The notes under the pieces are model-generated. The model was not told where the DNA came from. It saw nothing but the letters and a program-made list of their open reading frames with translations, and did not search any database. Of a stretch of 49,189 nt of DNA, positions 32,346 to 40,235 are shown in pieces. The position numbers and the translations under genes are program-made. Location: assembly GCF_003865365.1 (NCBI RefSeq), contig NZ_RQVR01000018.1, forward strand, positions 1-49,189, written 5' to 3'. The first letter of the stretch is position 1. The number at the start of each line of letters is the position of its first letter. The stretch is from Flavobacterium macacae. GTDB taxonomy: Bacteria; Bacteroidota; Bacteroidia; Flavobacteriales; Flavobacteriaceae.

Positions 32346-33434
32346 TTATTTCAAATGAACATCAACGTCAACGTTCATTCCCGGACGAAGGTTTTCCATC
32401 TTTTTGGCGTCATTTTCTTTATCCAAACTAATTTTTACAGGAAGCCTTTGAATTGTTTTTACAAAGTTTCCGGTTGCGTTATCAGGCGGAAGAAGTGAAA
32501 AACGGGCTCCTGTTGCAGGAGAAAAAGATGTGATTGTACCTTGAAATTCATAATCAGGATAAGCATCAACGTGGATTCCTACTTTTTGACCGATCACCAT
32601 TTTGCTCAATTGCGTTTCTTTGAAATTAGCTATAACCCAAGCTTCTGCATTATTGATGATGTAAAACAAAGATTGTCCTGGAGCAACCAATTGACCTGGC
32701 TGGATATTGATTTTTGAAACCTGGCCGTCGATTGAAGCCGTTACCACCGTGTATCCTAAATTCAATTTGGCAGCGTCTAAGATGGCTTGTGCTCTTTTGA
32801 TATTTGCAGCGGCAACTTCTGTCTGTTTGCTTGAAACATTGGAGCGCGATGCGGCAATGCTTTTTTGGTAGTTGCTTGCTTTTTGCTGCTGCTGCAAAAT
32901 TTTCACTTCGTTGTCCGCTTCTAGCTTTGTGGCTTCGGCCTGCTCAAATTGCTGTTTGGTAATTGATTTGTTTTTGTATAAATTTTGATAGCGGACAAAG
33001 TCATTATTAGCTCTGTTAGCTCTAATTTTTGCACTTTTGATGTTGCCACCAGCAGAAGAGAAATTCGCTTCTGACACTGAAATATTGGCCTGGGCGCCGC
33101 TGATGTCTGCTTTAGAAACTTCAAGATTTCCTTGAGCAGCGATTAAAGCAGCATTTGCCTCTTCCACTTTTACTTGGTAATCTTTGTCTTCGATCATGAA
33201 AAGTGTGTCGCCTTTTTTAACAAAGTCGTTGTCTTTTACAAAAACTTTGGTCACATAGCCCGTAACTCTTGGAATAATCGGGTTCATATTTTTTTCAATT
33301 TGCGCGTCATCCGTAGTTTCGTGCGCCAAGGAGTGCACATATTTGTAAATGCCATAGATTACGCCGATGATGACAAGGGCTCCAAGGATGTACTTGAATT
33401 TAGTATTTGTTGCTTTCTTTTCTGTATTTTCCAT
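32346..33434 (-). CDS. emrA: HlyD family periplasmic adaptor (EmrA type)
   Basis: 362 residues. One N-terminal transmembrane helix (about 14-31) is followed by ETTDDAQIEKNMNPIIPRVTG, characteristic of EmrA-like adaptors. A lipoyl-like half-motif, a long coiled-coil hairpin with alternating Ala and Lys, and a beta-barrel domain (INIQPGQLVAPGQSLFYII) follow. It should link the DHA2 pump to the TolC-type channel encoded 11 bases upstream. Confidence 0.95.
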   Translation of the reverse strand: MENTEKKATNTKFKYILGALVIIGVIYGIYKYVHSLAHETTDDAQIEKNMNPIIPRVTGYVTKVFVKDNDFVKKGDTLFMIEDKDYQVKVEEANAALIAAQGNLEVSKADISGAQANISVSEANFSSAGGNIKSAKIRANRANNDFVRYQNLYKNKSITKQQFEQAEATKLEADNEVKILQQQQKASNYQKSIAASRSNVSSKQTEVAAANIKRAQAILDAAKLNLGYTVVTASIDGQVSKINIQPGQLVAPGQSLFYIINNAEAWVIANFKETQLSKMVIGQKVGIHVDAYPDYEFQGTITSFSPATGARFSLLPPDNATGNFVKTIQRLPVKISLDKENDAKKMENLRPGMNVDVDVHLK

Positions 33435-33445
33435 TTTGAAAGAAA

Positions 33446-34792
33446 TTAGTTTTTAGAGGTAAGGTTGAATGAGTCAGTTAATTTTCCGGATGCGTGTAGC
33501 AATTGATAATAGCTTTGCGCGATGTCAGCTTTTGAAAAAGCTTCATTTAATTTGGCTTGCAAGTCTTGAATGTCAGCTTCCAATAAATCATTTGTATCTG
33601 AAAGTCCGTTATCATATTTGTCTTTTACGATTCTATAATTTTCGCCAGCTTGCGTAACGGCTTCTTGATAAACTTTGTATTGTTTTTGCGATAGCGTATA
33701 ATTTTCTTGCGCTTCTTGCACTTCAATTTTGATTTGGTCTGTCAAGATATCGGCAGATTGTTTGGTTTCAGAAGCGATGCTGCGTGCTAATTTCACATCT
33801 TTTCCGTTTTTGAAAATTGAAGAAAGGTCGTAGGAAACGCCAACGCCAAAATTCATCGCGTTATTTACTTCCAACGCATTTTTTAAATTTAAAGCGGCAT
33901 AACCGCCCAATAAATTCACAGAAGGATAATAATTTCCTTCAGCAACCTTAATATTTGTTTCTGAAGCTTTTTGCATCCATTTTAAAGACTCTAAATCGCT
34001 TCGGCTGGCAAGAGCGTCATTTGCATTAAACGAACCTCTTTCTGCCAAGGAATTTTGAAAAACGCCTTCTTCTGGAACAATTTGCGTTCCTTCGTTCAGT
34101 TTCAAAAGATTTACCAATTGATAATTGATTGTCGAAACATTTTTTTTGGCCTCTTCTAAAGTAAGTTGGATGTTTGACGACTGCAATTGCGATTTAAGCA
34201 AATCATTCCTTGCAATCAATCCGTTTTCTTCCATAGCCGTAAAATCTTTCACGCGCTGTTGCGATGCTTTCAGGTTATCTTGGATCAAAACAACCGATTG
34301 CTGTGCTTTGTACAGATTCACATAAAGAACAATCGTGTTCATTGCCAATTGCTCTTTTGTGCTTTTGGCATTAAAAACTGCAGCCCGGTGCCTGTTTTCA
34401 GAAGCCTTGATGTTGTTTTTGATTTTAAATCCAGAAAAAACAGGAAGCGACAAGCTCGCCTGGCCTATAATCAGCTGATCCACTTTTGGAGAAGCGGTTG
34501 CAGGTTCAGATCCGTCAGCAGGAGTGGAGCTTCCTAATTTTGAATTGATTTCTGCGCCAGTCAATCGCTGGAATTGGCCAGAAAGTTTCAGGCTGGGGTA
34601 GCGGTTGTTTTTTACAGTTTGCACCTCATATTGTGAAGTTGCGATTTTAGTATCCGCCAATGTGGCTTGATTGCTTTGTGTGGTTGCCAGTGAAATGGCT
34701 TCTGATAATGTCAGTTGCTTTTTTTCTTGAGCGCGGCCTTGGGTGAAACCCAGCATCAAAAGCATTCCTAAAAATAGGGAATTAGTTTTCAT
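33446..34792 (-). CDS. TolC family outer membrane channel
   Basis: 448 residues with a signal peptide (cut near GRAQ). Two similar halves each contain long amphipathic helices typical of TolC/OEP proteins. These include KKQLTLSEAISLATTQS at the start and NNAMNFGVGVSYDLSSIF before the second helical half. It forms the outer-membrane duct of the efflux system. Its 5' end overlaps the end of the TetR gene by 11 bases. Confidence 0.94.
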   Translation of the reverse strand: MKTNSLFLGMLLMLGFTQGRAQEKKQLTLSEAISLATTQSNQATLADTKIATSQYEVQTVKNNRYPSLKLSGQFQRLTGAEINSKLGSSTPADGSEPATASPKVDQLIIGQASLSLPVFSGFKIKNNIKASENRHRAAVFNAKSTKEQLAMNTIVLYVNLYKAQQSVVLIQDNLKASQQRVKDFTAMEENGLIARNDLLKSQLQSSNIQLTLEEAKKNVSTINYQLVNLLKLNEGTQIVPEEGVFQNSLAERGSFNANDALASRSDLESLKWMQKASETNIKVAEGNYYPSVNLLGGYAALNLKNALEVNNAMNFGVGVSYDLSSIFKNGKDVKLARSIASETKQSADILTDQIKIEVQEAQENYTLSQKQYKVYQEAVTQAGENYRIVKDKYDNGLSDTNDLLEADIQDLQAKLNEAFSKADIAQSYYQLLHASGKLTDSFNLTSKN

Positions 34793-35405
34793 AAACTAAA
34801 AGGGCTTTAATTGTTTTCTTAATGTGATTTGTCAAGTCTGTTTTTATGTAGTTGTCAAAATCTTCTTCATTCTTAAAATCAAAAATTTCTTCATAATAAA
34901 ATCGGTTCATCTGAAAATGAAAAAAGGTTCCCATGATGGTGGGAGGCAAAAGCTGGACATTAATATCTTTTGCAAAAACGCCTTGTTCTTGGCCTTCGGC
35001 AATAATTTTTTTTAATGACCTCAAATTGTCTTTTTTCATGTCTGTAAAAACCTTGAAATCCATTACCCTTTTTTTTGAAGAAAACTCAAAATGCAGAATT
35101 TGGTACATGCACTTATTTTTGATCAGGCGGTTGATGTAAAGCTCAATAAGTTTGTCAATTTTTTTCATTGGCGACAACTCTTCAGTGAAAAGATTTTCCA
35201 GTTGCATTTTTAAATCAGAAGTACGAAAGAGTATTAATGATTCTAATAATTTTTCTTTTGAACCAAAATAGTAGGAGACCATTGCAATATTGATTTTTGC
35301 TTTTTTTGCAATCTCTCTAATCGAAGTTCCGTCGAATCCCTTCTGTGCAAAAAGAGCTTCAGCGACGTGAAGGATCTCAGTTTGCTTTTCGTTAAATTCG
35401 TTCAT
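34782..35405 (-). CDS. TetR/AcrR family repressor of the efflux operon
   Basis: 207 residues. The N-terminal helix-turn-helix is FDGTSIREIAKKAKINIAMV followed by YYFGSKEKLL, the TetR signature. The C-terminal domain (about 150 residues) is helical and should bind an inducer. It is first in the operon. A perfect palindrome between the -33 and -7 promoter elements upstream is a likely operator, so it probably represses its own operon until a pump substrate is present. Confidence 0.93.
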   Translation of the reverse strand: MNEFNEKQTEILHVAEALFAQKGFDGTSIREIAKKAKINIAMVSYYFGSKEKLLESLILFRTSDLKMQLENLFTEELSPMKKIDKLIELYINRLIKNKCMYQILHFEFSSKKRVMDFKVFTDMKKDNLRSLKKIIAEGQEQGVFAKDINVQLLPPTIMGTFFHFQMNRFYYEEIFDFKNEEDFDNYIKTDLTNHIKKTIKALLVYEN

Positions 35406-35431
35406 TATAATTCATTGTGTTTAATAAAGCA

Positions 35432-35480
35432 CAAAGTTAAACACTTGTTTAAATCAAACGATTGTTTAATTTTTGTTTAA
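35432..35480 (-). promoter_or_regulatory. TetR promoter with embedded operator
   Basis: On the minus strand a TAACTTTG -7 box (35439-35432) and a TTTG (35458-35455) flank a perfect inverted repeat, TTAAACACTTGTTTAA (35437-35452). Two further TGTTTAA half-sites lie at 35463-35469 and 35474-35480. The spacing between promoter elements is short (15 bases), so the -33 call is less sure than the -7 box and palindrome. Confidence 0.65.
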
Positions 35481-36290
35481 CATTAAATTAACAAAAAAAG
35501 ATTTCAAATCTTGCATAGTTAAAATCTATCGTAATATATTAAATATTTGTTATCCAACAAATTGTATAAAATTAACTAAACTATTGATTTGTATTAAAGC
35601 AAAGCTTTAAGTAAGGTTTTTGAAATTTTAAAAGTAACGAAATTAGAAAGAAAATTTTTTATTTTTAGATTAAAATGGAAGATTTGAAGTTTAAATCTAC
35701 GTATAAAAAATATAGTAAAGCCATAAAAAAGCGTTTATTTTTAGGCTAAAAAGTGCTTCTTTTTTTGCCTGAAATTCTAAATTTATTGTTTTTGGAAATG
35801 GTTTTTTATTGACTTTTTTTGATGTTTTGAATAGGGTATTTCTTAAGATTGAAACAAATAATAGTTAACAATTTTGTAAATAGCATCTATTAGAATCTCG
35901 TATTTACTATTGCGTTAATGCTTTGTTTAAGGCCTAAATAAACCTGTTATTACAAATCAGATGAAGTCAAATGATTTGATTTTTGGTTTTGTTAATTTGA
36001 ATAGTATGTTGTTTCTGGATTAAAAAAGGGATGTTTTTTGATGCACAAATAGTCCAAATCACTATTGATAAACAAGTGTTTTTGACTGCTGTGAGAAGTG
36101 TTTTTTCACTGCATTTTTAACTTAAAAAACGCGTTGGAAAAAACTTTTTTTTAGATTTAAAAATAGTTTTTTCTTGGTTTTCAATGATGCGTTTTGCACC
36201 AAAAAGGCATTCTGACATTATGCATAAAACTAAAAAAAGAAGATAATCCAGCATTAAAATAGGTGCTGAATAGGACGTGTTGCAATAAAA
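35481..36290. other. AT-rich gene-free stretch
   Basis: About 810 bases with no credible gene on either strand; with the flanking regulatory sites the gap between genes is 942 bases. The sequence is very AT-rich with many T runs. The only short frame with a plausible start is a 24-codon plus-strand ORF (35675-35749) with a Lys-rich product, without other support. A weak hairpin pairs GTAAATA near 35877 with TATTTAC near 35902. No TAnnTTTG box at a useful position was found. It could hold a small RNA or be decayed sequence. Confidence 0.6.
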
Positions 36291-36324
36291 AAAATCCCTG
36301 CTAAACTAAATTAGCAGGGATTTT
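36291..36324 (-). terminator. Terminator after the exported YceI gene
   Basis: AAAATCCCTGCTAA pairs perfectly with TTAGCAGGGATTTT around a six-base loop. On the minus strand the stem ends in a run of eight T. It follows the YceI stop by 24 bases. Confidence 0.9.
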
Positions 36325-36347
36325 CAGGGAAATTAAGGATGTAGAAA

Positions 36348-36914
36348 TTAGAATTTCAAGTCGATAGCCAATTCAAAATTGTCATCGATCGCTTTGTCTC
36401 CAAGACCGTCAAAGATGCTTCCTGAACCATATTTTACATCAAATTTAGTTCTGTCTACTGTTAATGCAGCAGTTGCAGTGTCTTTGTTAACGGTGATTTT
36501 AAATTTTACAGAATTTGTAATTCCTTTTATAGTAAGGTCAGCAGTTACTGCATAAATGTTGTTAGATTGTTTTCCAATAGTTTTGATAACTAATTTGGCA
36601 GTAGGAAATTTAGCTGTTCCAAAGAAATCATCAGCTTTTAAATGGCCTTCTAATTTTTCTTTTCCTTCACCTGCTTTAAGGTCTGTAACTGTGATCGAAT
36701 TCATGTCAACAGTAAAATTACCACCAACTAATTCATTTTTTTTGAAGATTAAAGTTCCGTCTTGAAATGCAATATTTCCTGAGTGCTGTCCCGTTACTTT
36801 CTTGCCAACCCAGCTGATATTACTTTTTTGAACGTTGATTTTTTTCTCTTGAGCGTTAGCTGAGAAAGATACTGCTACTAAAAGAGCGATTGCAATTGTT
36901 TTTAAATTTTTCAT
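36348..36914 (-). CDS. YceI family protein, exported form
   Basis: 188 residues. A signal peptide (MKNLKTIAIALLVAVSFSANA) precedes the YceI barrel: KSNISWVGKKVTGQHSGNI, HLKADDFFGTAKFPTAKLVI, ADLTIKGITNSVKFKI and KFDVKYGSGSIFDGLGDKAI. The last part fits the typical YceI end. Compared with the cytoplasmic paralogue at 27000, this one is periplasmic. It is the third gene of a MarR-nitroreductase-YceI run, 25 bases after the nitroreductase. Confidence 0.93.
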   Translation of the reverse strand: MKNLKTIAIALLVAVSFSANAQEKKINVQKSNISWVGKKVTGQHSGNIAFQDGTLIFKKNELVGGNFTVDMNSITVTDLKAGEGKEKLEGHLKADDFFGTAKFPTAKLVIKTIGKQSNNIYAVTADLTIKGITNSVKFKITVNKDTATAALTVDRTKFDVKYGSGSIFDGLGDKAIDDNFELAIDLKF

Positions 36915-36939
36915 TTTGTTGTAATTAATTGAGGTTTAT

Positions 36940-37572
36940 TTATAAATTGATAAAGAATTCTTCGTTTGATTTTCTCACTTTTTTATAATGCTGTGTTGCA
37001 TCTTCTTCGTGTCGGTATCCAACCGAAGCAATAACTGCAGTTGTCAGCCCTTGTTTTTCTAATCCAAGGATTTCGTCAAATTGCTGTGCATTGAAACCTT
37101 CCATTGGCGTAGCGTCAATTTTCAATACTGCGGCCGTGTTGATCAAGGTTGACAAAGCCAAATACGCTTGTTTAATTGACCAATTGTTTCTTCCTTCTTG
37201 GTCTAGTCCGGCTATGGAACCTAAAATCATATCACTAAAACCTTGCAGGCTTTCCACGGGAATTTCTCTAGTTTCGCTGATGTTTTTCATGTACGCTTCA
37301 ATTTGTCTTGCACCTACATTGTTCTCTACTGCAAAAACAAAAAGTTGTGAAGCTTCTGTAATTCCGGATTGATTGTAGCCCGAAGGAGCTAATTTCGCTC
37401 TTAATTCGGGATTTTCAATGATGATTACTTTAAAAGGTTGTAATCCCATTGAGGAAACGCTCAGTTTTGTCGCTTCTTTTAATGTTTCTAAATCTTCTGG
37501 AGAGATTTTTTTCGAGGCGTCGTATTTTTTTGTCGCATATCTCCAGTTAAGGCTTTCTAATAAATTGCTCAT
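36940..37572 (-). CDS. NAD(P)H-dependent oxidoreductase, nitroreductase family
   Basis: 210 residues of the FMN-binding NfsB-like family. The flavin-binding opening is LNWRYATKKYDASKKISPED. The substrate-side segment LSVSSMGLQPFKVIIIEN and the C-terminal VIASVGYRHEEDATQHYKKV are typical. It should reduce quinones or nitro compounds using NAD(P)H. It starts 10 bases after the MarR gene stop and is very probably under its control. Confidence 0.92.
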   Translation of the reverse strand: MSNLLESLNWRYATKKYDASKKISPEDLETLKEATKLSVSSMGLQPFKVIIIENPELRAKLAPSGYNQSGITEASQLFVFAVENNVGARQIEAYMKNISETREIPVESLQGFSDMILGSIAGLDQEGRNNWSIKQAYLALSTLINTAAVLKIDATPMEGFNAQQFDEILGLEKQGLTTAVIASVGYRHEEDATQHYKKVRKSNEEFFINL

Positions 37573-37582
37573 TTTTCGGTAA

Positions 37583-38038
37583 TTAAATTGTTCTAAATTT
37601 TTCTAGTAGGTTGTTCAGCTGTTCTAATTCTGCAACTGTCAGATTTTGGGTAAAAAGGGCTTCGTGTGCATCGACTTTTGGATTGACTTCGTTTAATAAA
37701 GCCAGTCCTTTTTCTGTAATTGCAATTTCCATTTTTCGACGATTATCTGGACAAATTTCTCGGGTAACCAGCTCTTTAAGTAATAGTTTGTCCACTAGTC
37801 GTGTAGTATTACTGGTTTTTGCAATCATCCGTTCTTGAATAACGCACATGTTCGCTGGCTTACCGTGTTGGCCTTTCAATATTCTCAAAACGTTAAATTG
37901 TTCTGGTGATAAATCATAGCTTTTCAACACTTCATTGAGTTTTTCTCCTATAAGGTTTTGGGTATACATTATGTTGAGAATTGTTCTCTTCTCGATTGCC
38001 AATGGCGATGTCGTCTTGATAATTTCTTCTATTTTCAT
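37583..38038 (-). CDS. MarR family transcriptional regulator
   Basis: 151 residues from ATG 38038 (MKIEEIIKTTSPLAIEKRTI). The longer frame to 38098 would lie over the promoter palindromes and is rejected. The winged helix-turn-helix is visible as LSPEQFNVLRIL, MIAKTSNTTRLVDKLLLKEL and CPDNRRKMEIAITEKG. Two Cys residues (MCVIQERM, REICPDNRR) could give redox sensing, but neither is at a proven position. Two palindromes over its promoter suggest autorepression and control of the two genes downstream. Confidence 0.92.
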   Translation of the reverse strand: MKIEEIIKTTSPLAIEKRTILNIMYTQNLIGEKLNEVLKSYDLSPEQFNVLRILKGQHGKPANMCVIQERMIAKTSNTTRLVDKLLLKELVTREICPDNRRKMEIAITEKGLALLNEVNPKVDAHEALFTQNLTVAELEQLNNLLEKFRTI

Positions 38039-38054
38039 AATTGCATTTACAAAA

Positions 38055-38098
38055 TTTGTATGTACAAATGTAGTACATTTTATCAGTTGTATATACAA
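38055..38098 (-). promoter_or_regulatory. MarR promoter with two palindromic operators
   Basis: A TACATTTG -7 box on the minus strand (38072-38065) lies 26 bases upstream of the ATG. TTTGTATGTACAAA (38055-38068) overlaps it. TTGTATATACAA (38087-38098) lies upstream, about 31 bases centre to centre. A third pair, TGTAC/GTACA, spans 38061-38077. The shared TTGTA/TACAA core suggests one regulator binds both. Confidence 0.65.
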
Positions 38099-38183
38099 GT
38101 GTGTATTAAAGTTTTGTTAATTGAGTTACCAAAGGATTAGAAAGCTTAATTTTATTGACTTTAAAAGAAAATTAATTTTTATT

Positions 38184-38705
38184 ATGAAGAACTTTTTATC
38201 CCTTTTTGCCATCATTTTACTAGTTTCCTGTAACAAAAAAGAAGAAAATCCAGCGCCAAGACCTTTGAAAACCTATACAGAAGGAAATGTTTCTGTCAAT
38301 TCTTATACTTTTTCAGGTTTGGAACATTTTTTGAAAAAGGATAATGATACCACTTATGTTGTCAATTTTTGGGCAACTTGGTGTGTTCCTTGTGTAGAAG
38401 AATTGCCTCACTTTGAAAAACTGAATGCTACCTATAAAGATAAAAAAGTAAAAGTTTTGTTAGTCAGCATTGATTTTCCAAAGATGGCTGAAAGTAAGTT
38501 ACTGCCTTTTATCAAAAATAATAATTTAAAATCAGAGGTGGTTTTATTAAACGATCCCGATGCTAATTCGTGGATTAATAAAGTAGATCCAACTTGGTCA
38601 GGAGCGATTCCGGCTACCGTAATTTACAAAAAAGAGAAACGCCAATTTTATGAAAAAGCGTTTACTTATGAAGAATTAGAAGCAGAAGTAAACAAGTTTT
38701 TATAA
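38184..38705 (+). CDS. TlpA-like thiol-disulfide lipoprotein
   Basis: 173 residues from ATG 38184; the earlier TTG at 38121 is an artefact. The lipobox in LLVSCNKK gives a lipid-anchored Cys16. A thioredoxin fold follows with FWATWCVPCVEE (active-site Cys67 and Cys70) and a cis-Pro in GAIPATVIYK. It should reduce or exchange disulfides in the periplasm. It is divergent from MarR and is the first of four thiol or rhodanese genes on the plus strand. Confidence 0.92.
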   Translation: MKNFLSLFAIILLVSCNKKEENPAPRPLKTYTEGNVSVNSYTFSGLEHFLKKDNDTTYVVNFWATWCVPCVEELPHFEKLNATYKDKKVKVLLVSIDFPKMAESKLLPFIKNNNLKSEVVLLNDPDANSWINKVDPTWSGAIPATVIYKKEKRQFYEKAFTYEELEAEVNKFL

Positions 38706-38804
38706 AGAAAGTTTTTAAGGTTCTAATTTTCTAAGTTTAATTTTTTTTATCTTAAAGTCTAACAATCTAAGAAGTCTAATAATCCAAATATCTAATAAAT
38801 CAAT

Positions 38805-39419
38805 ATGAAAACAACAATTAAAATTTTCGCATTCGTTTTGCTTGCTGGTTTGGCAAGTGCATTTACGTATAAAACAACTGTAGCTGGTTATAAAGTAGGG
38901 GACATCGCTACGGATTTCAGCTTAAAAAACATCGATAGCAAAAAAGTAGCTTTAAAAGATTTCAAGGATGCCAAAGGCTACATCGTAATTTTTACTTGCA
39001 ACCATTGTCCGTATGCGCAAGCTTATGAAGACAGAATTGTGGCTTTAGACAAAAAATACAAGAAATTAGGGTATCCTGTAATCGCAATCAATCCGAATAA
39101 TCCAGAAAAACAAAAAGAGGATAGTTTTGATTTGATGAAAGTGAAAGCAAAAGAAAAAGGATTTACTTTCCCTTATTTGCTTGACGAAGGACAAAAAGTG
39201 TATCCACAATATGGTGCTACAAAAACACCTCACGTATATGTTTTACAGAAAACTCCAAAAGGAAATGTAGTAAAATACATTGGTGCCATTGACGATAATT
39301 ATGGCGATGAAACGGCTGTTAAGCAAAAATATGTCCAGAATGCAGTGGATGCGTTGTTGAAAAACAAAGAAGTTTCGGTAAAAGAAACAAAAGCTATTGG
39401 ATGTTCAATTAAAGCATAA
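38805..39419 (+). CDS. Exported thioredoxin-like (AhpC/TSA-type) protein
   Basis: 204 residues. A signal peptide-like start (MKTTIKIFAFVLLAGLASAF) precedes a peroxiredoxin/TlpA-type fold. The active-site segment is FTCNHCPYAQ with Cys65 and Cys68 in CxxC form, and the cis-Pro loop is TKTPHVYVL. Members of this family are usually called thioredoxin family protein. It lies 99 bases after the TlpA gene across low-complexity TCTAA-rich sequence, so co-transcription is uncertain. Confidence 0.88.
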   Translation: MKTTIKIFAFVLLAGLASAFTYKTTVAGYKVGDIATDFSLKNIDSKKVALKDFKDAKGYIVIFTCNHCPYAQAYEDRIVALDKKYKKLGYPVIAINPNNPEKQKEDSFDLMKVKAKEKGFTFPYLLDEGQKVYPQYGATKTPHVYVLQKTPKGNVVKYIGAIDDNYGDETAVKQKYVQNAVDALLKNKEVSVKETKAIGCSIKA

Positions 39420-39439
39420 TACTTTTACAAAAATTTAAG

Positions 39440-39751
39440 ATGAATTTGACAAAAGAACAATGGTGGTCGCAATTACAGGAAGATGAAAATGCTGTAATCG
39501 TTGACGTTAGAACAGAAGATGAATTTAACCGCGGATTTATTCCAGGTGCCAAAAATATTGATATTTATAAAGGCCAAGGATTTATTTATGAAGTGGAAGA
39601 ATTAGATAAAACCAAAAATTATTATGTGTATTGCCAAGCCGGAATGCGAAGCGCAAAGGCGTGTAGCGTAATGAATGAGCTGGGTTTTGCAACAACGCAC
39701 AATTTGCTTGGCGGTATGTCTGAATGGGACGGGCCGGTTGAAGTACAATAA
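39440..39751 (+). CDS. Cytoplasmic rhodanese-domain protein
   Basis: 103 residues, a single rhodanese domain: VIVDVRTEDEFNRGFIPGA at the N terminus and the active loop YCQAGMRSAKA with catalytic Cys65. It carries persulfide sulfur on that Cys. There is no signal peptide. It lies 20 bases after the thioredoxin-like gene. The one-domain form is common in GlpE-like sulfurtransferases. Confidence 0.92.
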   Translation: MNLTKEQWWSQLQEDENAVIVDVRTEDEFNRGFIPGAKNIDIYKGQGFIYEVEELDKTKNYYVYCQAGMRSAKACSVMNELGFATTHNLLGGMSEWDGPVEVQ

Positions 39752-39846
39752 ATACAAGACTTTTAAATGCAGGAATCAACTTTCTAAATTGTTTCTATTT
39801 GGAACTTGATTACTGCATTTTTATTTACAATACAATTTTTAAAATT

Positions 39847-40230
39847 ATGAAAAAGATATATTCTTTATTAATGTTGGTGTTTGTTTTTGCTTCGTGCCAA
39901 GCGCAAGATAGAAAAGCGCAATTGGTTTCTCCGGAAGCTTTTCAAGCGAAAGTGGCTTCTGGAAATGTGCAATTAATTGATGTTCGAACGCCAAAAGAAT
40001 TTAAGCAAGGTCATTTGAAAAATGCTAAAAACGTACACTTGTATGAGCAAGATTTCGGAACTCAAATTGATAAATTAGACAAAAAAGAACCGGTTTATGT
40101 GTATTGCAAAGCAGGCGGAAGAAGCGCTGAAGCTGTTGAAATCTTGCAAAACCACGGATTCGAAAGCATCATCGAACTTGACGGCGGTACTGATTCTTGG
40201 TCAGAAGCAGGAAAACCTTTAGAGCAATAA
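39847..40230 (+). CDS. Rhodanese-domain lipoprotein
   Basis: 127 residues from ATG 39847; the TTG at 39799 is rejected because the signal peptide begins later. The lipobox in FVFASCQA gives Cys17. The rhodanese domain has LIDVRTPKEFKQGHLKNA and the active loop YCKAGGRSAEA with Cys87. It is the envelope counterpart of the preceding cytosolic rhodanese, 95 bases away. Its stop is 5 bases from the convergent histidine kinase stop. Confidence 0.92.
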   Translation: MKKIYSLLMLVFVFASCQAQDRKAQLVSPEAFQAKVASGNVQLIDVRTPKEFKQGHLKNAKNVHLYEQDFGTQIDKLDKKEPVYVYCKAGGRSAEAVEILQNHGFESIIELDGGTDSWSEAGKPLEQ

Positions 40231-40235
40231 TAATT

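Noticed and set aside
35675..35749. A 24-codon Lys-rich ORF in the gene-free gap
   Set aside because: There is no promoter or terminator, and a frame this short is expected by chance in AT-rich DNA.
38706..38804. A promoter or small RNA in the TCTAA-rich gap before the thioredoxin-like gene
   Set aside because: The stretch is low-complexity, with repeated TCTAA units and no consensus promoter or hairpin.
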